Source of the DNA: Paraburkholderia sp. BL9I2N2
Lineage (GTDB): Bacteria; Pseudomonadota; Gammaproteobacteria; Burkholderiales; Burkholderiaceae
Length of the DNA: 64,000 bases
Direction: 5' to 3'
Assembly (NCBI RefSeq): GCF_004339745.1
Contig: NZ_SMGP01000003.1
Location: 248,001-312,000, forward strand
The position numbers were made by a program, and so were the translations under genes. Shown here one piece after another: positions 1-8,769 of the stretch. The notes beneath the pieces were generated by a model that had not been told where the DNA came from, ran no database searches, and was given only the letters and a program-made list of their open reading frames with translations. The stretch's first letter is position 1, and every line of letters starts with the position of its first letter.

Positions 1-172
1 GTATAGGCGGGGTAACCAGCGCCACGAAAACTCGCGACCAGGGCTGCCGCAGCGCGTCTATCCGTTATCGGTCCGCGCACCTGCCTAACCCGTGTTGATG
101 TTCGCCCGATCCGCGACCATCCGCGTGAGGCGTCCGTTCCTGATCCTCGCTTCAGGTTTTGGCCGGCCCGCC

Positions 173-1123
173 CTATGGGCGCAAGCGTACCTGGGTGAGC
201 TCCTCGCAAACCTGCCACAAACGGCCGGCGTTCGAAGTGTCCTTTGCCTGTCTGGCGATACTCGCCTCGCCGATCCTGCTTCCACGTGCCTCCAGAAAGC
301 CTTGTGGACCATAGTAGCCACCGTCACCGACGTCACGCGAAGTAGCGGCGTAAAGGGTCGGCAGCGCGCCTGCGTAATCGGTGTTCAGCGCGGCACCGAT
401 GAAATGACTAAGGAGCTCGCGGGCAGCTCTTGAAATCGCCGAGCGGTCACCGCCCCGAAACAGATTGGTGTTTGCGACGCCGGGGTGAGCGGCAACCGAC
501 ATGACACGGGAGTTGGCAGCGCGCAAACGCCGGTCGAGCTCGAACGCAAACATCAGATCCGCGAGCTTTGACTGCCGATAGGACTGCATCGGCGAATACG
601 TCTTTGTGGATTGGAGGTCGTTGAAATCGATCTGTCCTAGCTTGTGCGCGATGGAAGCAATCGTAACGATGCGTGGTCGCTCAGGCGATCCAGTGGCCGC
701 TAGTTCGAGAGCGGGCATAAGGAGCGCAGTCAACACGAAATGGCCGAGTACGTTGGTGCCAAATTGCAGTTCGAAGCCGTCGGCAGTTTCGCGCCGTTTC
801 GGTGGCGCCATGACGCCAGCGTTGTTGACCAGAATGTGAATGGGGCGTTGCCCGGCGAGCTGCCTCTGTGCGAACTGTCCTACGGACGCGAGGGATGCGA
901 GATCGAGAATCGCCAGTTCAGCACGAGCGTCGGGTGCGGCGGCGTTCAGACGGGCTAAGGCCTCTTCTCCGCGTTGTTTATCGCGGCACGCAAGTATGAC
1001 TTGCGCGCCTTTGCGCGCCAGAGCCAATGCAGCATGGTAGCCAATACCGCTGTTCGCACCGGTGATGAGAACTCGCTTGCCGATCTGCGGCGGAATATCT
1101 GTCACGGTCCACTGTTTATTCAT
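173..1123 (-). CDS. SDR family NAD(P)-dependent oxidoreductase (retinol-dehydrogenase-like)
   Basis: Short-chain dehydrogenase/reductase of about 316 residues; such enzymes reduce or oxidise carbonyl/alcohol groups with NAD(P)H in the cytosol. The Rossmann motif TGANSGIG is near residues 21-28, followed by the NADP-type pattern ACRDKQRGE, then NNAG and a YRQSK (YxxxK) active site. The segment between the active-site Ser and Tyr (SIAHKLGQIDFNDL) resembles the retinol dehydrogenase/WW-domain oxidoreductase subgroup. The open frame extends upstream to 1300, but the ATG at 1123 is preceded by GGAG four bases away and begins just before the Rossmann fold, so I chose it. The substrate cannot be read from the sequence. 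It stands alone, with no operon partner. Confidence 0.85.
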   Translation of the reverse strand: MNKQWTVTDIPPQIGKRVLITGANSGIGYHAALALARKGAQVILACRDKQRGEEALARLNAAAPDARAELAILDLASLASVGQFAQRQLAGQRPIHILVNNAGVMAPPKRRETADGFELQFGTNVLGHFVLTALLMPALELAATGSPERPRIVTIASIAHKLGQIDFNDLQSTKTYSPMQSYRQSKLADLMFAFELDRRLRAANSRVMSVAAHPGVANTNLFRGGDRSAISRAARELLSHFIGAALNTDYAGALPTLYAATSRDVGDGGYYGPQGFLEARGSRIGEASIARQAKDTSNAGRLWQVCEELTQVRLRP

Positions 1124-1734
1124 ATTGCTCCGGCTCGGCATGATGGTAGTCGACTTCGAGACTACCATTAGTGAGTCTGGGACGTCGCTATCGGGTAGGC
1201 AGTTCCCCGCGATGCTGATCATCCGTGTTGCGTGCTGCGTTCGGGGATTCCAGTTCGCGCATGAGAAGGCGTGGAGGTCAATGTGATTGGATGTGAACAA
1301 CCTTTCGTTTTCCTACAGCATGCCGGTCGGAAGTTGAATCAGGGATTTGGCGCAAAAATTTTTTGCAAAGTGCGACGCAACGTCAAGCCTGACAATAACA
1401 ATTGATCAGAATAGCCGCTGACTGACTGAGCCGATGCGGGGCTCCGCTGAAGAAACCGACTCAAATGAAAAAGGCCGAGCGGATTACAGTCGGCTAAACG
1501 ATGTTGGCCATTCCGAGGACCGAGCAACAGCTGGAGAGAGGGCGGCGCGTTATTCCATGGGCGGCCCACGGTTGAGTTGTTGTTCGCCGCTGATGTAGTC
1601 GGTCAGCGCCCGGACATCGTCGCTCGCAGGCACCCGCGACAGACGCGAGGGTGCGACATCGCTCGTCTTGCCGAGCGCATCGGTAGCACTGTTAAGTTGT
1701 TACACCCGCCAAGAGCGGCTAATTCTGGCGTGCC
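1124..1734. other. Intergenic stretch, no intact gene
   Basis: About 610 bases between two outward-reading genes. I see no convincing coding sequence. On the minus strand near 1556-1660 there is a short open piece ending PASDDVRALTDYISGEQQL with a stop shortly after. It could be the tail of a lost regulator, but I cannot assign it. The promoters of the SDR and of the XRE-cupin regulator should both lie here. Confidence 0.4.
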
Positions 1735-2307
1735 ATGCTCACTAAAACTGACAATAGCGATTCACCTCTTGCGCTGGGTAGCAAGATACGCGGGCTGCGG
1801 CAGCGGCTAAAGCGCACGCTCGATGATACGGCCACTGCGGCTGGCATTTCGAAGCCGTTCCTGTCGCAAGTCGAACGAGGTCTGGCAAGCCCCTCCCTTA
1901 CATCGCTGGCGGGTATCGCTAGATCACTCGGAGTGGCGGTGCAGTATTTCCTCGACACGCCCAGTGAAGAACGTTCGGTGTGCCGCGCGGAGCAGTTGAC
2001 GTTTTTTGGCTTTGCGGATTCGGCGAACCTGTTTGCCAGACTCACGAACCTGACCGGAGGCCGTCATCTCGAGGCCATTCTCGTGAGGATGCCGCCCGGG
2101 CAAGAGCGTTCCGAAGTGACAACGCATGCTGGCGAGGAGTTCATGTACGTGATCGCCGGTCAGGTATCGCTGACGCTGGAGGGCAAGACATTTGAATTGC
2201 GCGCGGGAGATAGCGCGCATTACGAATCGACGGTGCCGCATAGCTGGGTAAATACCGCCCACATCGAGTCGGTCGTTGTCTGGGCCGGTACACCCAGACT
2301 GTTTTAG
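1735..2307 (+). CDS. XRE-family transcriptional regulator with C-terminal cupin sensor
   Basis: A 190-residue regulator. Residues 16-70 form an XRE helix-turn-helix (SKIRGLRQRLKRTL...SKPFLSQVERG). Residues 105-185 form a cupin_2 barrel with the pattern GEEFMYVIAGQVSLTLEG...GDSAHY...PHSW. This architecture is typical of PuuR/SutR-like regulators, which repress nearby metabolic genes and sense a small ligand or metal through the cupin. Which gene it controls is not evident: the SDR at 173-1123 is divergent and is the nearest candidate. No strong ribosome binding site precedes the ATG. After the stop at 2307 the same frame stays open for about 90 more codons, but the far half is antisense to hipA and I see no homology in it. 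Confidence 0.85.
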   Translation: MLTKTDNSDSPLALGSKIRGLRQRLKRTLDDTATAAGISKPFLSQVERGLASPSLTSLAGIARSLGVAVQYFLDTPSEERSVCRAEQLTFFGFADSANLFARLTNLTGGRHLEAILVRMPPGQERSEVTTHAGEEFMYVIAGQVSLTLEGKTFELRAGDSAHYESTVPHSWVNTAHIESVVVWAGTPRLF

Positions 2308-2517
2308 ATCGCCGACCAGACCAGTGGCGATACGCTGCTGTCGGCTCATGATTTCGGTGAGGACGAGCCACCCGGGGTACCTGTTCGAGAAGAATCCGCC
2401 GACGTTGCAGACTGGCTAGCGCCGATACGCGCTACCTTTGTCGCGGCGGTGGAAGACGTCGTCAGTTTGTCCCGCTTGATTGCAATAGCGGCGACGGATC
2501 CGCTGCCTTCAACCGGT

Positions 2518-3849
2518 CTACTGGGCGGCGAGCTTCGCGCTTTGTTGTCGCAGGCCCTCGAAGATCCTGTCCGACACATCGGTTGGAAACGCGGCCGGTA
2601 ACAGCGCCTCAACCTCCGCGACGACATCCTCCGTCATGTCCGTTAGGGTGGTGATCATCTCCTCGACGTCGGCCGGAGCCAGCGTGACTCGTTGCCCCTG
2701 CGCAATCCAGTGGCGTCGACGGATATCGTTGATCAGATAGTGGGCGTTGTTGCCACGCACCGCCATTGCCAGTTTCACCCGACGCGCAGAAAGCAGGTTC
2801 GGTCCATTGCCAATGATCGGGTGCGCGGAGAGAACGTCATAGATCGGCGTGGCCTCATAGCGGTTGGACTTCAGGTGTGCGATGCTGAAATTCTTCGCGT
2901 GCCCGTCGGTGGCGGCGAGCATCCAGAACACGATCTGCGTCATGAAGAAATGGCGCTTATCGATGGCGGACCGTTCTGAACCGGCCAGGACTTCCATGAT
3001 CTTCTGGATTCCGGGCCCGCCATCTGACTCATATTTGTCGGCGGCGGACGTCCCTGTCGCCTGGCACATATCTTCTTGGGGAAGCCGCAGGATCCATGAA
3101 CCGTCGCTCGCGTACCTGCGATCGAATCGCTCGACGACGAGCACTTTCTGGTCCTCGAAGGCGGCGATGTCGCAATTGGCGATCGGCAAACCATACGCTG
3201 CGACGATTTTCGAGCACAGCCACTCGTTTTCCACCGACGTGCGCATGTCGGCGCGCATGTTTCCGACCAGTCCAAGAGGTAGCTTCAGGATATGCGTGGT
3301 CGGGGTACTGCCTTCCGGGATGGCCCACTGGTCGTCGTGCCACAGAAGCGCAGTCTTTTCCTGCGCGCCGGCGATGGACAGGCGCAGGTCATCGATGGGT
3401 TCATGCTGGCCCAATACGGGTGGGGCCGTTGTTTCCCGCAGTAGCCGCGCGATTTCCGCCTCGTTGAGGGGGCGCCCATTGATCTGCTCAAGATTCACCG
3501 GGGTTTCGTCTGGAGGCAGCATCTGGGTAGCGCCTACGCAGTCTCGTCCAAGCTTGGCCAGCAACTCGAACGGCGACGTGCCGCCAGTTTTGTAGCGCCC
3601 TGCGATGCGCTCGCGGATAGCCCTGCTATCAGGCAGCAGGTTATCGAAATAGTCCGAGACCACCTTGCCCCGATAGGGCTGATTGCCGGCCGTAAATGGC
3701 AGCGAGAGCGATAGAGGACGTCCCTGTTCGTCTTCTATCCAGGCTTCGAAGTAGGTCAGCTTCTCTCCGTCCCGCGTGGTCTCCCAGGTACCGACTGGCA
3801 ACCCGTTCATCCAGAGGTTGAGGCTTTTGGCGTGCGAGCGGCGGCCCAT
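2518..3849 (-). CDS. hipA: HipA-type serine/threonine protein kinase toxin
   Basis: A 443-residue HipA homologue, full length for the E. coli type (about 440). HipA phosphorylates glutamyl-tRNA synthetase in E. coli and induces persistence. Residues 9-105 are the N-terminal subdomain. SIAGAQEKTALL at 158-169 matches the loop whose Ser is autophosphorylated (Ser150 in E. coli), and the catalytic DGHAKNFS is at 315-322 with a metal-binding Asp in YDVLS near 338. All key residues are present, so the kinase should be active. It starts two bases after the stop of hipB on the same strand, the usual antitoxin-first order, so the pair is co-transcribed and autorepressed by the HipB-HipA complex. Confidence 0.93.
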   Translation of the reverse strand: MGRRSHAKSLNLWMNGLPVGTWETTRDGEKLTYFEAWIEDEQGRPLSLSLPFTAGNQPYRGKVVSDYFDNLLPDSRAIRERIAGRYKTGGTSPFELLAKLGRDCVGATQMLPPDETPVNLEQINGRPLNEAEIARLLRETTAPPVLGQHEPIDDLRLSIAGAQEKTALLWHDDQWAIPEGSTPTTHILKLPLGLVGNMRADMRTSVENEWLCSKIVAAYGLPIANCDIAAFEDQKVLVVERFDRRYASDGSWILRLPQEDMCQATGTSAADKYESDGGPGIQKIMEVLAGSERSAIDKRHFFMTQIVFWMLAATDGHAKNFSIAHLKSNRYEATPIYDVLSAHPIIGNGPNLLSARRVKLAMAVRGNNAHYLINDIRRRHWIAQGQRVTLAPADVEEMITTLTDMTEDVVAEVEALLPAAFPTDVSDRIFEGLRQQSAKLAAQ

Positions 3850-3851
3850 TG

Positions 3852-4304
3852 TTACCAGTCCTCCCGCTTCTTGGGGGCAGTAGTCACTGGTGCCACTCGC
3901 TTCCGGGTGGGCGGCTTCGGCGCGCCTTGACCGCTACCGCGCGCTGGGGTGGCGGCCGCCTTGCGGGTGCCCGCTGTCTTCGCGGCCGTAGTAGTCGCAC
4001 GCTTTTTTGCCACGCTCTGCTTTGCCGCGACCGGCGGCGCCGCTGTACGCAGACGCCCGGATTGGTGGCCTTCGGGAAGGGCCGAGCTGAACACTTGGGT
4101 CAGAACGATATCGACCTTGAGCAACTTCAAAACGTGGAATAGCCGATCCATGCTCGCGGATTCGGGCTTTGCCTCGAGTTGGGCGTAGGTTTGCTGGGCG
4201 ACCCCCAAATGGCTCGCCACCTGGGACTGCGTGAGTCCGGCGGCCTTGCGGAAGCCGACAAGAAGTGGCCGCAACTGACGAGGGGTTTTAACGGGATAGT
4301 CCAC
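3852..4304 (-). CDS. hipB: HipB-like XRE antitoxin with long basic C-terminal tail
   Basis: A 150-residue antitoxin, well above the 88 residues of E. coli HipB. Residues 7-62 are an XRE helix-turn-helix (FRKAAGLTQSQVASHLGVAQQTYAQLE), followed by a short dimerising strand (LKVDIVLTQVF). Residues 80-150 are an Ala/Lys/Pro/Thr/Arg-rich tail resembling a histone H1 tail, closing with REDW. The final Trp recalls Trp88 of E. coli HipB, which docks into HipA. The start is GTG at 4304, with GAGG upstream; I chose it because it sits directly before the fold. It neutralises HipA and represses the operon. The upstream dyads at 4341-4426 are the probable operators. Confidence 0.85.
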   Translation of the reverse strand: MDYPVKTPRQLRPLLVGFRKAAGLTQSQVASHLGVAQQTYAQLEAKPESASMDRLFHVLKLLKVDIVLTQVFSSALPEGHQSGRLRTAAPPVAAKQSVAKKRATTTAAKTAGTRKAAATPARGSGQGAPKPPTRKRVAPVTTAPKKREDW

Positions 4305-4340
4305 GGGCGACCTCGGAAAGTCGTGAAAACATCAACCAGT

Positions 4341-4426
4341 CTGTGAATGACAGAAACAGTATATATTATGTATTCGACGAATACAGAAAATATGCTGTAA
4401 ATGGCAGATACAGAAAATAGACTGTT
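4341..4426. promoter_or_regulatory. Putative hipBA operator region with repeated TACAG-N8-CTGTA dyads
   Basis: Two dyads, TACAG-N8-CTGTA at 4382-4399 and TACAG-N8-CTGTT at 4409-4426, share even part of their spacer and lie 27 bp apart centre to centre. A further CTGT...ACAG element is at 4341-4353, and a 15-bp palindrome (7-bp arms GTATTCG/CGAATAC) spans 4370-4384. The block is A/T-rich against GC-rich surroundings and lies directly upstream of hipB. E. coli HipB operators also have 5-bp arms and an 8-bp spacer (TATCC-N8-GGATA), so the architecture matches while the bases differ. Binding by HipB is inference. Confidence 0.65.
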
Positions 4427-4597
4427 AAGTCGACCCGTGGGGCGCGGGGTAGTCCGCATTGTCGTATGCGCGCATTGCGCGACGAGGGTCTTAATGCCTT
4501 TCCGGCAATTGCATATCGATAGAAATTGGATGGCGAGGCGTACAGGTAGCGGTAGCATGGGCGTCCCTTCACCTGTATCTTCCCGTTGATCAAAGCG

Positions 4598-5659
4598 ATG
4601 TCAGCCAAACCTCCGCGCTTCGGCATCTGGGCGCTCGTGCATGGTAGCCGCGCGGCGCTGCAGGATCCCGCAGAACCGTATGACGCCTCCTGGGGACGCA
4701 ACAAGACGCTCGTGCTCGAGGCCGAGCGCCTCGGCTACGACTCGGTGCTCGTCGCCCAGCATACGGTCAATCCGCATGACGCCTCGCTCGACCAGCTCGA
4801 GGCATGGACGGCATCGGCTGCATTGGCGGCGCTCACGTCGCGCATCGAGATCATTACGGCCATCAAGCCCTATCTCTATCACCCGGTCGTGCTCGCAAAG
4901 ATGGCGCAGCAAATCGAGCACATTAGCGGCGGGCGTTTTGCAATCAATCTGGTGAACGCGTGGAATCGTCCGGAGCTCGAACGCGCCGGCATCGGTTTTC
5001 CGGAACACGATGAACGCTACGTGTACGGCCGCGAATGGATCTCGGTCGTCGATGCGCTGCTGCGCGGCGAAGTGGTGAATCACCGCGGCGATAACTTCCA
5101 CATCGACGGGTATCAGTTGCGTCCCGCTGATCCGTTTCGCGCACGTCCGCGGATCTACGTCGGTGGTGAGTCGGAGCCGGCGCGCGCACTGGTGGCGGCG
5201 CACGGCGACGTGTGGTTCATCAATGGTCAACCGCACGACGACGTTGCACGCCTGATCGCCGACGTATCCGCTCGCGCGCGCCCCGTCGGGCAGGACGATT
5301 TGCGTTTCGGCCTGTCGGCGTTCGTGATCGCACGCGAAACACAGGCGCAGGCAGAGGCTCACCTCGAGCATCTCTTCGCGCTGGCCGAATTGGACAAGCC
5401 GCTGCGGGAGCGGCAGAAAGCCAATATCGATCCGAACGTGGTGATGATCCAGACGTTCGCACAGTCGCCGCGCGTCGGTTCGAACGGGGGCACGGCCGCA
5501 AGGCTCGTTGGCGATTACGATACGGTCGCGCGCCGTATCGCCGATTTTCACCGAGCGGGGATTGAACTCTTCATGCTGCAGTTCCAGCCTTTCGAGGCCG
5601 ATATGCAGCGCTTTGCGGAAGAGGTGGCGCCGCGCGTTCGGCGTCTCCTTTCCGCCTGA
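4598..5659 (+). CDS. LLM-class flavin-dependent monooxygenase, SfnG-like (dimethylsulfone-type)
   Basis: A 353-residue bacterial luciferase-like TIM barrel. The pattern ERLGYDSVLVAQHT near the start, ITAIKPYLYHPVVLAKMAQQIEHISGGRF, NLVNAW and IYVGGES is characteristic of the SfnG/SsuD group. These enzymes use FMNH2 from a separate reductase to split C-S bonds, SfnG turning dimethylsulfone into methanesulfinate. The match to SfnG length and to sulfone-type relatives, plus the adjoining SsuABC-type transporter and DszC-like flavoprotein, supports an organosulfur role; the exact substrate is inferred. A TTG at 4586 in the same frame is an alternative start. No flavin reductase gene is visible nearby. 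It converges on the flavoprotein gene ending at 5726. Confidence 0.82.
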   Translation: MSAKPPRFGIWALVHGSRAALQDPAEPYDASWGRNKTLVLEAERLGYDSVLVAQHTVNPHDASLDQLEAWTASAALAALTSRIEIITAIKPYLYHPVVLAKMAQQIEHISGGRFAINLVNAWNRPELERAGIGFPEHDERYVYGREWISVVDALLRGEVVNHRGDNFHIDGYQLRPADPFRARPRIYVGGESEPARALVAAHGDVWFINGQPHDDVARLIADVSARARPVGQDDLRFGLSAFVIARETQAQAEAHLEHLFALAELDKPLRERQKANIDPNVVMIQTFAQSPRVGSNGGTAARLVGDYDTVARRIADFHRAGIELFMLQFQPFEADMQRFAEEVAPRVRRLLSA

Positions 5660-5725
5660 ACGCGGAATATCGGGTTGGAGTCAATCAAGGGTCGCACCTG
5701 AAGCCAGGTACGACGTGGTTCGTGA

Positions 5726-6973
5726 TCAGAAGAACGCGCCTGTGGGCGGAAGACGCCCGGTCAGCAAGTTCTGCCCGAGCAGGCGTTCCTTGTAAAGCCG
5801 CGGATTGTGCGAGGCAATGACCTTGATGTTGCGCCAGTGCCGGTCCAGAGCGCCCACGCGCGAGACGACCGAGCCTGACCCGAGGTCGATCAGCCAACTG
5901 GCGATCTGCGGGGCGAGATCGTCGGTCACCACCTTGGCCTCTGCCGCCGAGAGCGTGGCGGCAAGCGTAGTCTCATATTCGTCGCTCGTGCCATAGCTGT
6001 CCCAGGCTCGTTGCAGCGCTCCGACAGCGCGGTCTACAGTCGCCTCGGTGCTGGCCGCATACGCGCGGATACGACCGAGCAATGTCTGCAGTACGGGCTC
6101 TTCGGTAGGATGCGCGGCTTCGCCATGATAGAAGTTGCGCCCCCGCGCGCGCAGAACCTCTACAGCGTCCAGTACGATGCGTCGCACGACGCCAGCGATG
6201 CAGTTGGTCAGATAGACCTGATGAAAGGTGTATCCCCACGGCGCGGCTTCTTCAGGCTTCGGCGGATCCGGCGGGTAAACATGGGCGGCGGGCACGATCA
6301 CGGCGCGAAAGGCCGCCGTGCCTGAGCCTGTCAGGCGCTGGCCGAATCCCTGCCAGTCGTCGTGATCGCTGACCCCTTCGCCTCGGTCGAGCACGTATTG
6401 CACAGTCCGGCCCGCACGGCTTTCCACAGCAGCGCCGATGAATGCGTCGTTGTAGAGGTTGCCCGTCGCATAAACTTTCTCGCCCGAGCCGATGTAGGCA
6501 TGCCGTGTTTCGTCCCATTCGAGCCTGCTCAGGACCCGGCTCGGACAAGCGCCCGCCGCCGCCGCGTCGCTGTCGGTAAAACTGAGCCCGACGGTCTTGT
6601 TCTGCCTGGTCAGGTCGAGGACATGCGCATGGAAAGGGTGGTCTCGTTGTCTAAGCGAGGCTTCGACTTGCCACAGATGGTTACGAAAAGCATGGGCTAT
6701 ATTGGAATCGGCCGCAGCAAGATCGCGAGCTACGAAGAAGAGCTCGGTCAACGACAAACCTTGCCCTCCCGCATCGGTCGGCAGGCGTAGCGCACCGAAC
6801 CCTAGCGCCTTGAGCTTCGCGATCTCATCGTACGGCAGACGATGTGTCAGTTCCCGCTCTGCCGCAGTCGATGCGATATCGGCGATGGCCTCCGAAAAGC
6901 CGAGGCGTGCGGACAGCGGCGAGACAAGCTGGGGCCGGCCGCTGTCGACGATCGTGGTTTCAGGAGTGGTCAT
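5726..6973 (-). CDS. Acyl-CoA-dehydrogenase-fold flavin monooxygenase (SfnB/DszC-like)
   Basis: A 415-residue protein with the acyl-CoA dehydrogenase fold: N-terminal helical domain (residues 25-135), beta domain with GLSFTDSDA...GSGEKVYATGN (about 140-225) and C-terminal four-helix bundle (about 255-395). It lacks the acyl-CoA pattern. GLSFTDSDAA and the C-terminal NIKVIASHNP resemble the SfnB/DszC branch, which oxygenates sulfur compounds with reduced flavin. It is the last gene of a minus-strand run with the binding protein at 6983 (9-bp gap) and shares its ribosome binding site position GGAG upstream of 6973. It probably acts on the compound imported by that transporter. Confidence 0.82.
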   Translation of the reverse strand: MTTPETTIVDSGRPQLVSPLSARLGFSEAIADIASTAAERELTHRLPYDEIAKLKALGFGALRLPTDAGGQGLSLTELFFVARDLAAADSNIAHAFRNHLWQVEASLRQRDHPFHAHVLDLTRQNKTVGLSFTDSDAAAAGACPSRVLSRLEWDETRHAYIGSGEKVYATGNLYNDAFIGAAVESRAGRTVQYVLDRGEGVSDHDDWQGFGQRLTGSGTAAFRAVIVPAAHVYPPDPPKPEEAAPWGYTFHQVYLTNCIAGVVRRIVLDAVEVLRARGRNFYHGEAAHPTEEPVLQTLLGRIRAYAASTEATVDRAVGALQRAWDSYGTSDEYETTLAATLSAAEAKVVTDDLAPQIASWLIDLGSGSVVSRVGALDRHWRNIKVIASHNPRLYKERLLGQNLLTGRLPPTGAFF

Positions 6974-6982
6974 GGTGCTCCA

Positions 6983-7987
6983 TCAAACCTTGATGCTGTA
7001 ATCCGCGACCTTGATCCGCGAGCGGATGATCTTGCGTTCCGCGAGCCAGTCGGCTGCCCGTTGAAGCTGCGCGATGAAAGCGGCGTCGTCGGGTTCGTGG
7101 AATTGATTCACACGCTTCAGGCTCGCCAGATAGTCGCGCACCTGGTTCGGGTATTTGGCTTCTCCCTGTGCGAGCTGCTCGGCTTCGGTGGAATGCGTCG
7201 ACTGCCAGGCGCCTTCGACGTAGTACGCGTCGATTACCGCGCGAATCAGTTCGGAGTTCTCTTCGGTGAATTTGCGACGCGTTACCAGCGAACTGTAGTC
7301 AATCAGGAAATCGAGGTCGCGTCCCTCGTTGAAGATGTCCTTGGCGTCGTTCGAATTACGCGCGATATCCACCGCAGGCGACCACATCGACCAGGCGTCG
7401 ACCTTGCCTTGCGCGAACGCGGGCGCGGCATCGGGCGGATTCAGATAAACGAACTCGACCTTGTCGCGGTCAATGTGGTTCTTTTCCAGGGCCGCAATGA
7501 GCAGGAATTCGCCAAGCCCCGAACGGTTGATGGCAACTTTGCGGCCCGCCAGATCGGCGACCGAATTGATGCCGCTCGATTTCTTCACGATGATGGCAGT
7601 CGAGCGTGGGGAATAGACGTCGAACGCATTGAAGACGATAGGTGAGCCGGCCAGCATGGCGGCCAATGCAGGCGTAGTCGATCCCCAGAAGCCGAAATCC
7701 GCACTGCCGCCGACCACTGCCTGAATTGACGGCGCGTGGTTCGGGAACGGACCGATCCATTCGACCTTGATGCCTTTTGCGGCGAGCGTCTTTTCGAACA
7801 CGCCGCGTTGCTTGGCAATGTCCGGCAGGCTGCCGTACCCCCAGCCAATGCGAACCGTATCGGTGTTGCGTGTCAGCTTGCGCGGCTCGGCTGCCCGCGC
7901 TGGGAACAGGCTGCTGGCGGCGGCACCGGCCAGCAGGCCACCCGCCGCGCGCAATAGTTGGCGGCGGCTCAGTGAAGAATCATTCAT
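6983..7987 (-). CDS. ABC transporter substrate-binding protein, SsuA/aliphatic sulfonate type
   Basis: A 334-residue periplasmic binding protein of the SsuA/TauA family. The N-terminus SRRQLLRAAGGLLAGAAASS...ARA is a twin-arginine-like signal with likely cleavage near residue 32. The mature part shows VRIGWGYGSLPDIAKQRGVFEK, FPNHAPSIQAVVGGSADFGFWGST and DLAGRKVAINRSG, all typical of sulfonate binders. It sits between the ABC ATPase gene (35 bp upstream) and the DszC-like flavoprotein, so it is the ligand receptor of this import-and-desulfonate operon. The ligand may be a sulfonate, sulfone or sulfonate ester. Confidence 0.87.
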   Translation of the reverse strand: MNDSSLSRRQLLRAAGGLLAGAAASSLFPARAAEPRKLTRNTDTVRIGWGYGSLPDIAKQRGVFEKTLAAKGIKVEWIGPFPNHAPSIQAVVGGSADFGFWGSTTPALAAMLAGSPIVFNAFDVYSPRSTAIIVKKSSGINSVADLAGRKVAINRSGLGEFLLIAALEKNHIDRDKVEFVYLNPPDAAPAFAQGKVDAWSMWSPAVDIARNSNDAKDIFNEGRDLDFLIDYSSLVTRRKFTEENSELIRAVIDAYYVEGAWQSTHSTEAEQLAQGEAKYPNQVRDYLASLKRVNQFHEPDDAAFIAQLQRAADWLAERKIIRSRIKVADYSIKV

Positions 7988-8022
7988 CCTTGTCAGGTCC
8001 TTGGAGTCGGGCAGGAAATCGA

Positions 8023-8769
8023 TCAGTGAGACAGAACGCCCAGTTCTGCGAGCAGCGTGGACCGCAGTTCCTGTGGCGTGTGGTTCTTGGGTCGGAAAGA
8101 AGCAGCGATGCGTCCCGTGCGCATGACGAGAATCCTGTCGGCAAGCGTGAGCGCTTCGTCGACGTCATGCGTCACGAGCAGCACGCCCGGGTGATGGCGG
8201 GCAACGAGTTCCTTGACGAGACCGTGCATCTTGATCCGCGTGAGCGCGTCGAGCGCCGCAAACGGTTCGTCCAGCAGCAGAAGGGCGGGATCGCGAACGA
8301 GGCCCCGCGCCAACGCGACGCGTTGCGCCTGACCGCCTGAGAGATTGCGGGGCCAGTCGTTCTCCCGGCTGGAAAGCCCGACTTCGGCCAGGGCACGAGC
8401 CGCGCCGGCTCGGCCGACAGTGGTTTCATGACCTAGAGCGACGTTCTCCCACAGCGTAGCCCAAGGTAGTAGACGAGGCTCCTGGAACACGACGGAAGGA
8501 CGCTCGGGCGCGCGGATCTGTCCAGCGTCGGGCAGATCGAGGCCTGCCAGCGCGCGCAGCAGGGTGGTCTTCCCGCACCCGCTTTCACCCAGCAGCGCGA
8601 CGAATTCGCCTTGGTGGATATCAAGATCCAGTGCATCGATGACGACACGCGTGCCATAGCAGCGCCGCAGGCCACGTACCGATACGCCCAGCGCGGACTG
8701 ACTGACGCGATCTTCGTTGACGAGTGCCGATACTTCGGAACCACGGGGCAGTGCGATGCTTTGGCTCAC
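8023..8769 (-). CDS. ABC transporter ATPase, SsuB-like
   Basis: A 248-residue nucleotide-binding subunit. Walker A GESGCGKTT is at about 61-69, the Q-loop is VVFQEPRLLPW, the signature is LSGGQAQR, Walker B is LLLLDEP and the switch is THDVDEA. The EPRLLPW Q-loop is a hallmark of the nitrate/sulfonate/taurine group. I chose the GTG at 8769 although the frame is open to 8802: GTG overlaps the stop of the permease gene by four bases (GTGA) and has AGGAG at the correct distance. It energises the permease encoded immediately upstream. Confidence 0.88.
   Translation of the reverse strand: MSQSIALPRGSEVSALVNEDRVSQSALGVSVRGLRRCYGTRVVIDALDLDIHQGEFVALLGESGCGKTTLLRALAGLDLPDAGQIRAPERPSVVFQEPRLLPWATLWENVALGHETTVGRAGAARALAEVGLSSRENDWPRNLSGGQAQRVALARGLVRDPALLLLDEPFAALDALTRIKMHGLVKELVARHHPGVLLVTHDVDEALTLADRILVMRTGRIAASFRPKNHTPQELRSTLLAELGVLSH

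Noticed and set aside
2308..2600. In-frame continuation after the stop of the XRE-cupin gene, suggesting stop-codon readthrough
   Set aside because: The open stretch is only about 90 codons, half of it antisense to hipA, and has no domain; chance openness in GC-rich DNA is sufficient.
4601..5551. A 316-residue minus-strand frame opposite the SfnG-like gene
   Set aside because: The plus strand encodes a clear flavin monooxygenase with conserved motifs; the opposite frame is Arg/His-rich shadow typical of GC-rich DNA.
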